Assembly (NCBI RefSeq): GCF_014854695.1
Contig: NZ_CP027557.1
Span: 4,588,001 to 4,652,000 of the forward strand
Source: Rhodococcus rhodochrous
GTDB taxonomy: Bacteria > Actinomycetota > Actinomycetes > Mycobacteriales > Mycobacteriaceae
Direction: 5' to 3'
Length of the DNA stretch: 64,000 nt
Shown here: one piece after another, positions 7,921-15,216 of the stretch
Layout of the letters: each line of letters starts with the position of its first letter
Position numbering within the stretch: position 1 is the first letter of the stretch
Made by a program: the position numbers and the translations under genes
Notes under the pieces: model-generated
Told to the model about the DNA's origin: nothing
Databases searched by the model: none
The model's input: the letters and a program-made list of their open reading frames with translations, nothing else

Positions 7921-8598
7921 ATGAATTTCGATTTCCAGGATCTCAGTGGCACGTTCACGACCTTCGACATCGTGGTGTCGCTGGCGTTGTCGTTCGTGCT
8001 GTCGAGTGTGATCGCGTGGGTCTACCGCTACACGCACAAGAACGTCTCCTACAGCCAGTCCTACGTGCAGACACTGGTGCTGGTCGGCATGGTCATCGCG
8101 CTCATCATGCTGGTGGTCGGATCGAACATCGCCCGGGCGTTCGCTCTCGTCGGCGCGTTGTCGGTGGTGCGATTCCGTAATGCCATCAAGGAAACCCGTG
8201 ATGTCGGGTTCATCTTCCTGGTGATGGCCATCGGCATGACCACCGGTACCCGCTTCTACGTGCTCGCCATCGCGGCGACCGTCGCGATCTGCCTCGTGCT
8301 GCTCATCATGAACAAGTTCAACTGGTTCAAGCTCGACGTGCAGCGTCAGGTGGTCAAGGTGCAGGTGCCGCCGGAGCCCGCCTACACCAGCACCGTCGAG
8401 GACGTTCTCATCAAGCACTGCAGTGAATACGAGCTGGTGTCCACCGAATCCGTCCGCGCCGGCGCCCTGGTGGAGCTGTACTACACGGCGCAGCTGAAGA
8501 AGGGCACGAGCTCGAACGATCTGATCGCCGCACTGAGCGCCGTCAATGCCGGCCAGCGGGTGAGCGTCCTGACCGGATACGACCAGACCGACCTGTGA
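7921..8598 (+). CDS. DUF4956 membrane protein
   Basis: 225 aa. About four to five membrane segments in residues 15-135, with the charged conserved loop ALSVVRFRNAIKETRDVGFI between them, then a soluble C-terminal domain of about 90 residues. DUF4956 proteins commonly accompany VTC-domain genes; here the gene begins 28 bases after the VTC stop and its stop overlaps the CotH start (TGATG). Possible role: membrane anchor or channel for polyphosphate made by the neighbour; this is inference. Confidence 0.85.
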   Translation: MNFDFQDLSGTFTTFDIVVSLALSFVLSSVIAWVYRYTHKNVSYSQSYVQTLVLVGMVIALIMLVVGSNIARAFALVGALSVVRFRNAIKETRDVGFIFLVMAIGMTTGTRFYVLAIAATVAICLVLLIMNKFNWFKLDVQRQVVKVQVPPEPAYTSTVEDVLIKHCSEYELVSTESVRAGALVELYYTAQLKKGTSSNDLIAALSAVNAGQRVSVLTGYDQTDL

Positions 8599-10145
8599 TG
8601 ACGGCACCGACACCGCGGCGCCGGCTGCGACACCGGATACCGACCTCGCTGCGTCGGCACTGGAAACTGCCGGTGGCGTTCATCGCGTTCGTCGCGATCG
8701 TGGCCACGGCCTTCGGGGCGACACGCGTGCGGCCCTACATCACCGGCGACCCGACGATCATCTCCTCGGAGATCACCGAGAACGTATCCGGCACAGTCGA
8801 TTTGTTCGACACCTCCATCACACACGAGTTGTCGATCGAGATCGGCGACGCCGAGTACGACGATATGATCTCCGCATACGAGAAGGACGGCGACAAGGAG
8901 TGGGTGGTCGCCGATGTGATCATCGACGGCACCCGCATCGACGACGTCGGTGTGCGCCTGAAGGGCAACTCGACCCTGCGTGGCCTGCAGGGCGAGAACG
9001 GTGAAGGACCGGACGGCTTCGGGCCCCCGGAAGGATTCGAACTGCCCGAAGGCTTCGAGTTGCCCGACGGTTTCGATCCGGCGCAAGGCCCACCCGGGAT
9101 GGAAGGCATGGCTCAGGTGGACCCGGAAGATCCGACCTCGCTGCCCTTGCTGATCCGCTTCGACAAGTACGTCGACGGTCGCGCGTATCAGGGCATGACC
9201 GAACTGTCGGTGCGGCCCGGATCGCCTGTGATCAACGAGGCGATGGCGTTGTCGCTCACCGCCGAGACCGATCAGCCGACCCAGCGGTACGCGTACACGG
9301 TGTACTCGGTCAACGACAGCGCCACCGCGACGCGACTGGTGCTCGAGCATCCCGACGAGCAGTACGCCAACTCGCTGTTCGACTCCCCCGGCTATCTCTA
9401 CAAGGCCGATGCGTCGTCGCGGTTCGAGTACGTCGGCGACGACCAGTCCGACTACGCCGACCAGTTCGAGGAGATCAATGCCGCCGATTCCGGGACGCTG
9501 CAACCGATCATCAGCTTCCTGAAGTGGATGGACTCCGCCGACGACGCCGAGTTCGACGCGCACCTCGCCGACTGGGTCGACGTCGAGTCCTTCGCCCGGT
9601 ACGTCGCGACCCAGAACCTGCTCGTCAACTTCGACGACATGGCCGGGCCCGGTCAGAACTACTACCTCTGGTACGACCTCGACACGAAGAAACTGTCGGT
9701 GGTCTCGTGGGATCTGAACATGGCCATGCAGGGCGACACGACCGCCGGCCCCGACGACACCATCTCCATGATGGGCGGCACAGGGCCGGGTGGTCCCCCA
9801 CAGGGCATGCCGGGCGGCGCGCCACCCGAGGGGATGCCTCAGGGCATGCCACCCGGAATGCCGGGAGGCGACGGTGAAGGTCGCGGCCCAGGCGGCGGCA
9901 ATACCTTGAAGACCCGTTTCCTCGACTCCGACGCCTTCACGGAGATCTACCGCCAGGCGTATCAGGAGCTGTCCGAGCAGATCTACGGCAACGGTCTGGC
10001 GCTCGAGGTCCTCGACGAGGTGGCGGCGTCGGTGCCGACCTCCGACGGACTCACCGCCGCGGCGCTGCAGGAGAGCGTCGACTCGATGCGCTCGTGGATC
10101 GAGGAACGCACCCAGGCACAGCTTCAGTGGATCCAGCCCCGCTGA
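8598..10145 (+). CDS. CotH-kinase-family protein, membrane anchored
   Basis: 515 aa from the ATG at 8598, which overlaps the previous stop. One N-terminal membrane segment (about 24-42) and an exported CotH-type kinase domain. It contains RLKGNSTLRG, LLIRFDKYVDG, QNLLVNFDDMAG and YYLWYDLDTKKLSVVSWDLN, matching the CotH catalytic core. Two low-complexity Gly/Pro/Met/Glu-rich loops interrupt it, at about residues 137-175 (repeated EGFELP units) and 395-435 (repeated GMP units). CotH of Bacillus phosphorylates spore-coat proteins; this organism does not sporulate, so the substrate is an open question. Confidence 0.85.
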   Translation: MTAPTPRRRLRHRIPTSLRRHWKLPVAFIAFVAIVATAFGATRVRPYITGDPTIISSEITENVSGTVDLFDTSITHELSIEIGDAEYDDMISAYEKDGDKEWVVADVIIDGTRIDDVGVRLKGNSTLRGLQGENGEGPDGFGPPEGFELPEGFELPDGFDPAQGPPGMEGMAQVDPEDPTSLPLLIRFDKYVDGRAYQGMTELSVRPGSPVINEAMALSLTAETDQPTQRYAYTVYSVNDSATATRLVLEHPDEQYANSLFDSPGYLYKADASSRFEYVGDDQSDYADQFEEINAADSGTLQPIISFLKWMDSADDAEFDAHLADWVDVESFARYVATQNLLVNFDDMAGPGQNYYLWYDLDTKKLSVVSWDLNMAMQGDTTAGPDDTISMMGGTGPGGPPQGMPGGAPPEGMPQGMPPGMPGGDGEGRGPGGGNTLKTRFLDSDAFTEIYRQAYQELSEQIYGNGLALEVLDEVAASVPTSDGLTAAALQESVDSMRSWIEERTQAQLQWIQPR

Positions 10146-10185
10146 GCGGGGTCGGATCCACCGAAGTTACGGATACTGTCGGCCC

Positions 10186-10983
10186 ATGACTTCCGAAGAG
10201 ATCCTGCTCGTCGAGCAGCGCGATTCCGTCCGCATCCTCACCTTCAACCGCCCGGAGGCGCGGAATGCGCTGAGCTCGGCGCTCATCGATGCCCTGCGCA
10301 CCGAGATCGCCGCCGCGGAGGTGGACGACGAGACGAACGTCGTGGTCCTCACCGGCACCGACCCGGCCTTCTGCGCCGGACTCGACCTGCAGGAACTCGG
10401 GGAGAGCGGAGGCAACCTGTCGCTGGTCTCCGGCGCCGACCTCCCTGTCGGTCATCCATGGAAGCCCATCTCCAAGCCGATCATCGGTGCGGTCAACGGT
10501 GCCGCCATCACCGGCGGTCTCGAAATGGCGCTCGCGTGCGACTTCCTCATCGCGTCCGAGCGCGCCCGCTTCGCCGACACCCACGCGCGCGTCGGTGTCC
10601 TGCCGGGGTGGGGACTCACCCAGCGCCTGCCCGCGGCGGTGGGTCCGGGCTTCGCGCGTCGCATGAGTCTGTCGGGCAACTTCGTCGGAGCCGAGGAAGC
10701 GTTGCGGGCGGGACTGGTGACACAGGTCGTCGCGCACGACGAACTGCTCGACACGGCGCTGGAGCTCGCCCGGACGATCGCCGGCAACGACCAGCCGGGT
10801 GTGCGGGCGCTGCTCGCGTCGTACCGCCGGGCCGAGGAGCACGTCGTCGAACCCGCTCTACGTGTGGAGCAGCAGACCTCGGAAGCGTGGATGCGGGAGT
10901 TCTCCCCGGCACGGGTCGCCGAGAGGCGGGCCGAGGTGATCGAACGTGGAAAGTCCCAAAACGCCGTGAATCCCAAGTCCTGA
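10186..10983 (+). CDS. Enoyl-CoA hydratase/isomerase family protein
   Basis: 265-aa crotonase. Shows LTFNRPEARNALSS, oxyanion-hole segments FCAGLDL and NGAAITGGLEMALACDF, and PGWGLTQRLP. The first catalytic Glu (in GGLEM) is present; the position of the second (PE of FGQPEI in classical hydratases) is His in FADTHARVG, so the reaction may not be simple hydration. It could act in fatty-acid or side-chain beta-oxidation. Stands alone; a 194-base untranslated region follows. Confidence 0.88.
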   Translation: MTSEEILLVEQRDSVRILTFNRPEARNALSSALIDALRTEIAAAEVDDETNVVVLTGTDPAFCAGLDLQELGESGGNLSLVSGADLPVGHPWKPISKPIIGAVNGAAITGGLEMALACDFLIASERARFADTHARVGVLPGWGLTQRLPAAVGPGFARRMSLSGNFVGAEEALRAGLVTQVVAHDELLDTALELARTIAGNDQPGVRALLASYRRAEEHVVEPALRVEQQTSEAWMREFSPARVAERRAEVIERGKSQNAVNPKS

Positions 10984-11130
10984 AACGGTCGTAATTAAAG
11001 GACATTTCGGGTTAATCGGACAGATTTATCACGGAAGGATAACAACTAGTGACGGGAGGTAACAGGCTCTGAGACCTTCGCGAAGTATGGGACGGAAGTG
11101 AACTTATCCCTGCGGATTTTTTACTTCTCT

Positions 11131-11146
11131 CGCCCGTTCGCGGGCG
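11131..11146 (+). promoter_or_regulatory. UUCG-tetraloop hairpin in the leader of the 32-aa peptide gene
   Basis: CGCCCG-TTCG-CGGGCG, a perfect 6-bp stem with a UUCG loop, 31 bases before the peptide start. The 194 bases between the hydratase and the peptide (10984-11177) are lower in GC than the surroundings and contain no other gene; they probably hold the promoter and a long 5' leader. Confidence 0.5.
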
Positions 11147-11177
11147 GGTCCATTCACATCAACACGGAGGTATTCCT

Positions 11178-11276
11178 ATGCTGCTCGGTTCTCTCGCCGC
11201 CACCGTCGGTGCTGCCGTCGCCGGCCTTCTGACCCCGGTCCTCGGTCTGCTCGCGGGCCTCGGCATCATTCTCTGA
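11178..11276 (+). CDS. Tiny hydrophobic Gly/Leu/Ala peptide, 32 aa
   Basis: ATG at 11178 with an excellent CGGAGG site at 7-8 bases; stop TGA at 11274-11276. The peptide starts MLLGSLAATVGAAVAGLL and ends LLAGLGIIL. It has no charged side chain and could span a membrane once. A strong hairpin terminator starts 20 bases after the stop. The gene therefore has leader, ribosome site, frame and terminator of its own. No family recognised: membrane peptide, small toxin or secreted peptide are all possible. Confidence 0.65.
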   Translation: MLLGSLAATVGAAVAGLLTPVLGLLAGLGIIL

Positions 11277-11295
11277 TATCCGCCCGGATCGACTC

Positions 11296-11326
11296 CGCGC
11301 CCGCACACCCCCTGCGTGCGGGCGCG
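11296..11326. terminator. Bidirectional terminator
   Basis: Perfect 11-bp stem (11296-11306, CGCGCCCGCAC, with 11316-11326), 9-base loop, between the peptide gene and the convergent small acidic protein gene. Confidence 0.8.
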
Positions 11327-11333
11327 GTTCGAT

Positions 11334-11561
11334 CTATTCGGACGGATCCACCTCAGGAGTCCGGAAAACCGTGTCCTCGTGACGCTTCCCGGACATTCGC
11401 TTCTCCAATTCCTCTTTCTCCCGTTTCGCCATCTCGGGATCGACGTCCTCACCCGGGACGGGTCCGGGATCTGTAGCCGGCGCGCCCTGACCGGGATCGG
11501 CCGCGTCGATCTCGTTCGAGCCGGTGTTCTTGATCGGGAGAAAAGGTTCCATGCTTGCCAT
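11334..11561 (-). CDS. Small acidic hydrophilic protein, 75 aa
   Basis: Charged, probably disordered protein: MASMEPFLPIKNTGSNEI at the start, then a GEDVDPEMAKREKEELEKRM helix-forming stretch. Start at 11561, with a second ATG at 11552 also possible; no strong ribosome site at either. Codon third positions are GC-rich and the frame is followed by the terminator at 11296-11326. Function unknown. Confidence 0.6.
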   Translation of the reverse strand: MASMEPFLPIKNTGSNEIDAADPGQGAPATDPGPVPGEDVDPEMAKREKEELEKRMSGKRHEDTVFRTPEVDPSE

Positions 11562-11596
11562 GGATACGGATTCCCGACACCGATGCGCGCAAACAA

Positions 11597-12031
11597 TTAC
11601 TCCGGCAACGGAACGTTCTGCAGTCGCAGCTGACCGCGAGCAAGGACCTTGCCGGTCGCGGTGTCGGTGATGATCACCAGCCACAGCTGCTGAGTCCTGC
11701 CCTGCTGCAACGGTTCTGCCGTGACCGACGCGCGGCATCCTGTCGTCGAGCGCAGGAAGTCGGTCGAGTTGTTGACGCCGACGGCGAACTGACCGCGCTC
11801 GAGTACCGCAGCGCTTGCGCCGATGCTGCCGGCAGTTTCGACGATGGTCGCGTAGAGCCCACCGTGCACGACTCCCCACGGGGTGTGGTGGTCGGGGCCC
11901 AGGTCGACGTATCCGGTGACCTTCGTTCCGGTGGCTTCCTCGACGACGAAGCCGCTCGCCTCGACGAAGCGGCTCGGCGGCTTCTGCCCGTAGTCCTCGA
12001 TGGTCGGACGGGCCTCGGTAGTTCCGGTCAT
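11597..12031 (-). CDS. PaaI-type hotdog thioesterase
   Basis: 144 aa, the usual single-hotdog length. HTPWGVVHGGLYATIVET carries the HGG motif and the central-helix acidic residue of PaaI-type acyl-CoA thioesterases; GVNNSTDFLR is the usual second motif. GAGGAG precedes the ATG. It is divergent from an HxlR regulator with 90 bases between, so control by that regulator is likely. Substrate unknown. Confidence 0.85.
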   Translation of the reverse strand: MTGTTEARPTIEDYGQKPPSRFVEASGFVVEEATGTKVTGYVDLGPDHHTPWGVVHGGLYATIVETAGSIGASAAVLERGQFAVGVNNSTDFLRSTTGCRASVTAEPLQQGRTQQLWLVIITDTATGKVLARGQLRLQNVPLPE

Positions 12032-12085
12032 GACAACTCCTCGTTCACGCTGACTTCGATAACCACAGTTAGCCACCGCGGAGGT

Positions 12086-12108
12086 CTGACTGTCAAGGAT
12101 TAAGTCAG
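12086..12108. promoter_or_regulatory. Candidate HxlR operator
   Basis: Inverted repeat CTGACT-N11-AGTCAG in the divergent thioesterase/hxlR promoter region, 14 bases before the regulator start. Confidence 0.45.
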
Positions 12109-12121
12109 CTACCCTGTTGGC

Positions 12122-12604
12122 ATGCAGTGGCTCGACTACAGCACCGACAACTGCTCGGTCCAGCGCACGATGGACGTCATCGGCGAGAAATGGACGATGA
12201 TCGTTCTCCGCGAAGTGTTCAACGGCGTGCGACGTTTCGAGCAGATGCGTCGGCACACCGGCATCTCCGACCCCGTGCTGTCGGCCCGGCTGCGCACCCT
12301 CGTAGACGCCGGAATCCTCGACACCGTCCCCTACCGCGAGGAAGGCCGCCGCACGCGCAACGAGTACCGGCTCACCGACAAGGGCCGCGATCTCTACCCG
12401 ATCCTCGTCGCCCTGCTCCAATGGGGGGACAAGTATTGCGCCGACCCTGAGGGTCCGTCGCTGCTCATCGAACACCGCGACTGCGGCGCTCCGGTCGAAG
12501 CGGTCGTGCAATGCGCCCACGGCCACGGTCCGCTACGGCCGAGCGAATCGCAGACCCGGCCGGGTCCGACCGCGCGAAAACTCCCCGAGGGCACGAAAAC
12601 ATAA
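12122..12604 (+). CDS. HxlR-family transcriptional regulator
   Basis: 160 aa. The family-typical start with Cys in NCSVQRTMDVIGEKWTMIVL, then RRFEQMRRHTGISDPVLSAR (recognition helix) and a wing with RRTRNEYRLTDKGRDL. Several further Cys residues occur in the C-terminal tail (YCADPEG, DCGAP, QCAHGHG), longer than in most HxlR proteins, which might sense an electrophile or oxidant. Divergent from the thioesterase gene. Confidence 0.88.
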   Translation: MQWLDYSTDNCSVQRTMDVIGEKWTMIVLREVFNGVRRFEQMRRHTGISDPVLSARLRTLVDAGILDTVPYREEGRRTRNEYRLTDKGRDLYPILVALLQWGDKYCADPEGPSLLIEHRDCGAPVEAVVQCAHGHGPLRPSESQTRPGPTARKLPEGTKT

Positions 12605-12674
12605 CGAAGTGGATTTTCGATCCGCGGCAGTGTTTCGCGCCGAGGCGGTGGGTACTCCTGGCTCAGCGTCCCGG

Positions 12675-12822
12675 TGCGGACGCAGTCCGGATAACCGAAC
12701 GACAGGAGGAACACATATGCACTTTGGGTCTCTTGCGCTCCTCGGCGGACTGCCTGCGAAACCGGGCATCGCCCACTGAGCCGGCGCACGCCGCGTCCGC
12801 ATCCGTGATGGGTGCGGACGCG
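12675..12822 (+). promoter_or_regulatory. Attenuator-like leader: two alternative hairpins around a 20-codon ORF
   Basis: TGCGGACGC occurs at 12675-12683 and 12813-12821, and its complement GCGTCCGCA lies at 12793-12801. The middle arm can pair with the downstream copy (10-bp stem 12792-12801/12813-12822, terminator-like) or with the upstream copy. The small ORF 12717-12779 lies between. This is the geometry of a leader-peptide switch upstream of the hydrolase gene at 12906; no experiment supports it yet. Confidence 0.5.
12717..12779 (+). CDS. 20-aa leader-like peptide
   Basis: MHFGSLALLGGLPAKPGIAH, behind a near-ideal ACAGGAGGAAC ribosome site and followed 13 bases later by a strong hairpin. 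Its start resembles that of the 32-aa peptide at 11178 (M-x-x-G-S-L-A-x-x-G in both). It may be a regulatory leader peptide for the downstream alpha/beta hydrolase or an independent tiny gene. Confidence 0.5.
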   Translation: MHFGSLALLGGLPAKPGIAH

Positions 12823-12905
12823 GTCGTATGTGCGATGAATTTTCTGTGCGATGAATTTCTCGGGCGGCGCGGGTCGGTATGGTCACCGACCCAGAAGGAG
12901 CCGAC

Positions 12906-13778
12906 ATGCCCGAATTCGTCACCCACTCGATCGACGTCCCCGGCGCGACTCTCGTCTACGACATCCGCACCGTCCCCGGCGACACCACCCCGCTGCTGCT
13001 CGCCGGATCCCCGATGGACGCGAGCGGCTTCACCAGCCTCGTCTCCTACCTCGACGACCGGACGGTGATCACCTACGACCCGCGCGGCACAGGCCGCGGC
13101 ACACGCACCGACACGTCGATGCAGTCCACCCCCGCCCTGCACGCCGACGATCTGCACCGGATCCTCGTCGAACTCGATCTCGGTCCCGTCGACGTCTTCG
13201 CCAGCAGCGGCGGCGCAGTCAACGCGCTCGAACTCGTCTCGCGCTATCCGGAGCAGGTGCGCACGCTGGTCGCGCACGAACCGCCGATCGTCGAACTGCT
13301 GCCCGATCGCATCGGGGCCGAGGCGGTGCGCGACGACATCCGCGATACCTATCAGCGCAGCGGCCTCGGACCGGCCATGGCCAAGTTCATCGCCCTGGTC
13401 GGCTACGAAGGTGAGCTGACCTCCGATTATCTCGACCGGCCCGCTCCGAACCCGTCCGACTTCGGCCTGCCCACCGAGGACGACGGGACCCGCGACGACG
13501 TGCTGCTGGGCCAGAACTGGATGTCGTGCACGGGTTACCACCCCGATCTCGATGCTCTGGCGAACGCGTCCACGCACATCGTCGTCGCAGGTGGTCGCGA
13601 GTCGGTACGCCAACTGTGCGGCCGCGCCTCGGCAGCGCTCGCCGAGCGGCTCGGCACGACTCCGACGCTGTTCCCCGGCGATCACGGTGGCTTCATGGGC
13701 GCCTCAGAGGGTATGCCCGGCGATCCTGAAGCTTTCGCCGCCGTGCTCCGCGACGTGCTCCAACCGAGCCGCGTGTAA
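12906..13778 (+). CDS. Alpha/beta hydrolase
   Basis: 290 aa. ATG at 12906 with AAGGAG. Alpha/beta-hydrolase fold: nucleophile elbow ASSGG (central Ser) in VDVFASSGGAVNAL, an oxyanion region near AGSPMDASGF, an RGTGRG segment after strand 4, and a late His in PGDHGGFM. Resembles uncharacterised actinobacterial esterase/peroxidase-like hydrolases. DUF899 follows 53 bases downstream, probably in the same transcript. Confidence 0.82.
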   Translation: MPEFVTHSIDVPGATLVYDIRTVPGDTTPLLLAGSPMDASGFTSLVSYLDDRTVITYDPRGTGRGTRTDTSMQSTPALHADDLHRILVELDLGPVDVFASSGGAVNALELVSRYPEQVRTLVAHEPPIVELLPDRIGAEAVRDDIRDTYQRSGLGPAMAKFIALVGYEGELTSDYLDRPAPNPSDFGLPTEDDGTRDDVLLGQNWMSCTGYHPDLDALANASTHIVVAGGRESVRQLCGRASAALAERLGTTPTLFPGDHGGFMGASEGMPGDPEAFAAVLRDVLQPSRV

Positions 13779-13831
13779 TCCGTCCGATCCGCTCCCGCGC
13801 GCGTCGCGGTTCCCGCTTTCCGGAGGTCACC

Positions 13832-14593
13832 ATGACCGAACCGCACTCCGGCCGTCCACCCGTGGTCGACCTCGCGACCTGGCAGGCCGCGCGCGACGAA
13901 CTCCTCGTTCGCGAGAAAGCCCACACCAAGGAAGGCGACGCCATCGCCGCGGCGCGCCGACGACTCCCGATGGTGGAGTTCGACGGAACGGTCGAGGTGG
14001 TCGGGCCCGACGGCCCGGTCCCCTTCCTCGACCTCTTCCAGGGTCGCAACGAACTCGTCGTCTACAAGCACATGTGGTACGACGGCGCACCCCCGCAGGG
14101 GCAGTGCGAGGGGTGCACCACCACGGCCTGGCACGTCCGCGACGCCGTCTACCTCAATGCTCGCGGCGTGTCGCTCGCGTTCGTCACCACCGGCCCGTGG
14201 GAGGAGGTGGCAGCGTTCGTCGAGTTCATGGGCTACACGCAGCCCTGGTATTCGGTGCGCGACCTCGACGAACCCGTGGGCGGAGCGATGGGCTATCTCA
14301 CCTCCTATCTCCGGGACGGAGACCGGACCTTCCTCACCTATTCCACGACGGGTCGCGGCACCGAACGCGCCAACAGCTCGGCCGGCCTGCTCGACATGAC
14401 CCCGTACGGGCGCGGCGAGAGGTGGGAGGACAAACCCGAGGGGTGGCCGGAGGGGAACGACCCGTGCTGGTTCTGGCGCGCCGACGCCGACGGCAACGCG
14501 ACATGGGGCGAGACGAGCCGCCCGGTGCCGCAGTGGACCCGGCCCGGTGCGACTCCCGTCGAGACCCTCGGGAGGCAGGGCAACTGGCACTGA
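13832..14593 (+). CDS. DUF899 thioredoxin-like protein
   Basis: 253 aa. DUF899 hallmarks: N-terminal WQAARDELLVREKAHTKEGD, RRLPMVEF, then a thioredoxin-like core with YKHMWYDG and the CEGC pair in QCEGCTTTAWHV, and a C-terminal EGNDPCWFWRAD. Members are predicted peroxiredoxin-like or dithiol oxidoreductase proteins; activity not established. GGAGG precedes the ATG. Confidence 0.82.
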   Translation: MTEPHSGRPPVVDLATWQAARDELLVREKAHTKEGDAIAAARRRLPMVEFDGTVEVVGPDGPVPFLDLFQGRNELVVYKHMWYDGAPPQGQCEGCTTTAWHVRDAVYLNARGVSLAFVTTGPWEEVAAFVEFMGYTQPWYSVRDLDEPVGGAMGYLTSYLRDGDRTFLTYSTTGRGTERANSSAGLLDMTPYGRGERWEDKPEGWPEGNDPCWFWRADADGNATWGETSRPVPQWTRPGATPVETLGRQGNWH

Positions 14594-14673
14594 CCATCCG
14601 CGACCGGTACTGGTCACACCGACGGTGCCGCGCGCCTACCGTGGAACGAGGTGTTCCCGACGAAGGAGTGTGC

Positions 14674-15216
14674 GTGGCGGAATCGTCCGGGTCGAATCGT
14701 CCCGAGTCCGAATGGAACGGCCGGGATTGGTACGTGAACTTCGGCGAGCGCAGCCCGTCACGGAATTGGGACGACGGCCGCCGTTACGGCTTCGTCGCCG
14801 CCGGCGGTGGCCGCTGGTATTCGGATTCCTTGCAGGAGTTGCCCGTCGGTGGCCACGTCTTCGTCTACATCCCGAAGAGCGGATACGTGGGCATCGGCGT
14901 CGTGACCGGCCCGGCTGCTCCGGCCGACGAGGCGACGCTCGTCGTCGACGGCCGCCCGGTGCCGTTCCGCAGCCTCGATCTGAAGGCGCCGTACATCCAC
15001 GAGAGCGAGGGCACGGACCCGCACGAGGACCACCGCGAGTGGATCGTGCCGGTGCAGTGGACGCACACCGTCGCGCGTGAGGATGCCTTCCGCATCCCGG
15101 GCCTGTTCGCGAACCAGAACTCGGCGTGCCGTCTGCGTCACCGCTTCACCGTCGACACCGTGACGTCGTTCTTCGAGAGCGATCCGGATCGGGAATCGGA
15201 CTCCGCGCTCGCCTAA
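14674..15216 (+). CDS. Small PUA/EVE-like conserved protein
   Basis: 180 aa from the GTG at 14674 (GAAGGAG just before; the GTG at 14668 is less well placed). NWDDGRRYGFVAAGGGRWY, VGGHVFVYIPKSGYVGIGVV and WIVPVQWTHTVAREDAF resemble a small group of EVE/PUA-like proteins, a fold that often reads modified nucleotides and can occur in defence loci. No defence gene is next to it here. Its stop overlaps the stop of the convergent permease by 4 bases. Confidence 0.6.
   Translation: MAESSGSNRPESEWNGRDWYVNFGERSPSRNWDDGRRYGFVAAGGGRWYSDSLQELPVGGHVFVYIPKSGYVGIGVVTGPAAPADEATLVVDGRPVPFRSLDLKAPYIHESEGTDPHEDHREWIVPVQWTHTVAREDAFRIPGLFANQNSACRLRHRFTVDTVTSFFESDPDRESDSALA

Noticed and set aside
6918-7970. N-terminal 350-codon extension of PhoP in the same frame
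   Set aside because: It runs antisense to the well-supported VTC gene; its composition is that of a reverse-frame shadow in GC-rich DNA, and normal PhoP length is reached from 6917.
9000-9900. Short tandem repeats (EGFELP, GMP units) as a CRISPR or satellite array
   Set aside because: They are in frame in the CotH gene and encode low-complexity loops; spacing is codon-based, with no spacers.
14674-15216. Defence-system gene because of EVE/PUA-like similarity
   Set aside because: Neighbours are metabolic genes; no nuclease, methyltransferase or toxin nearby.
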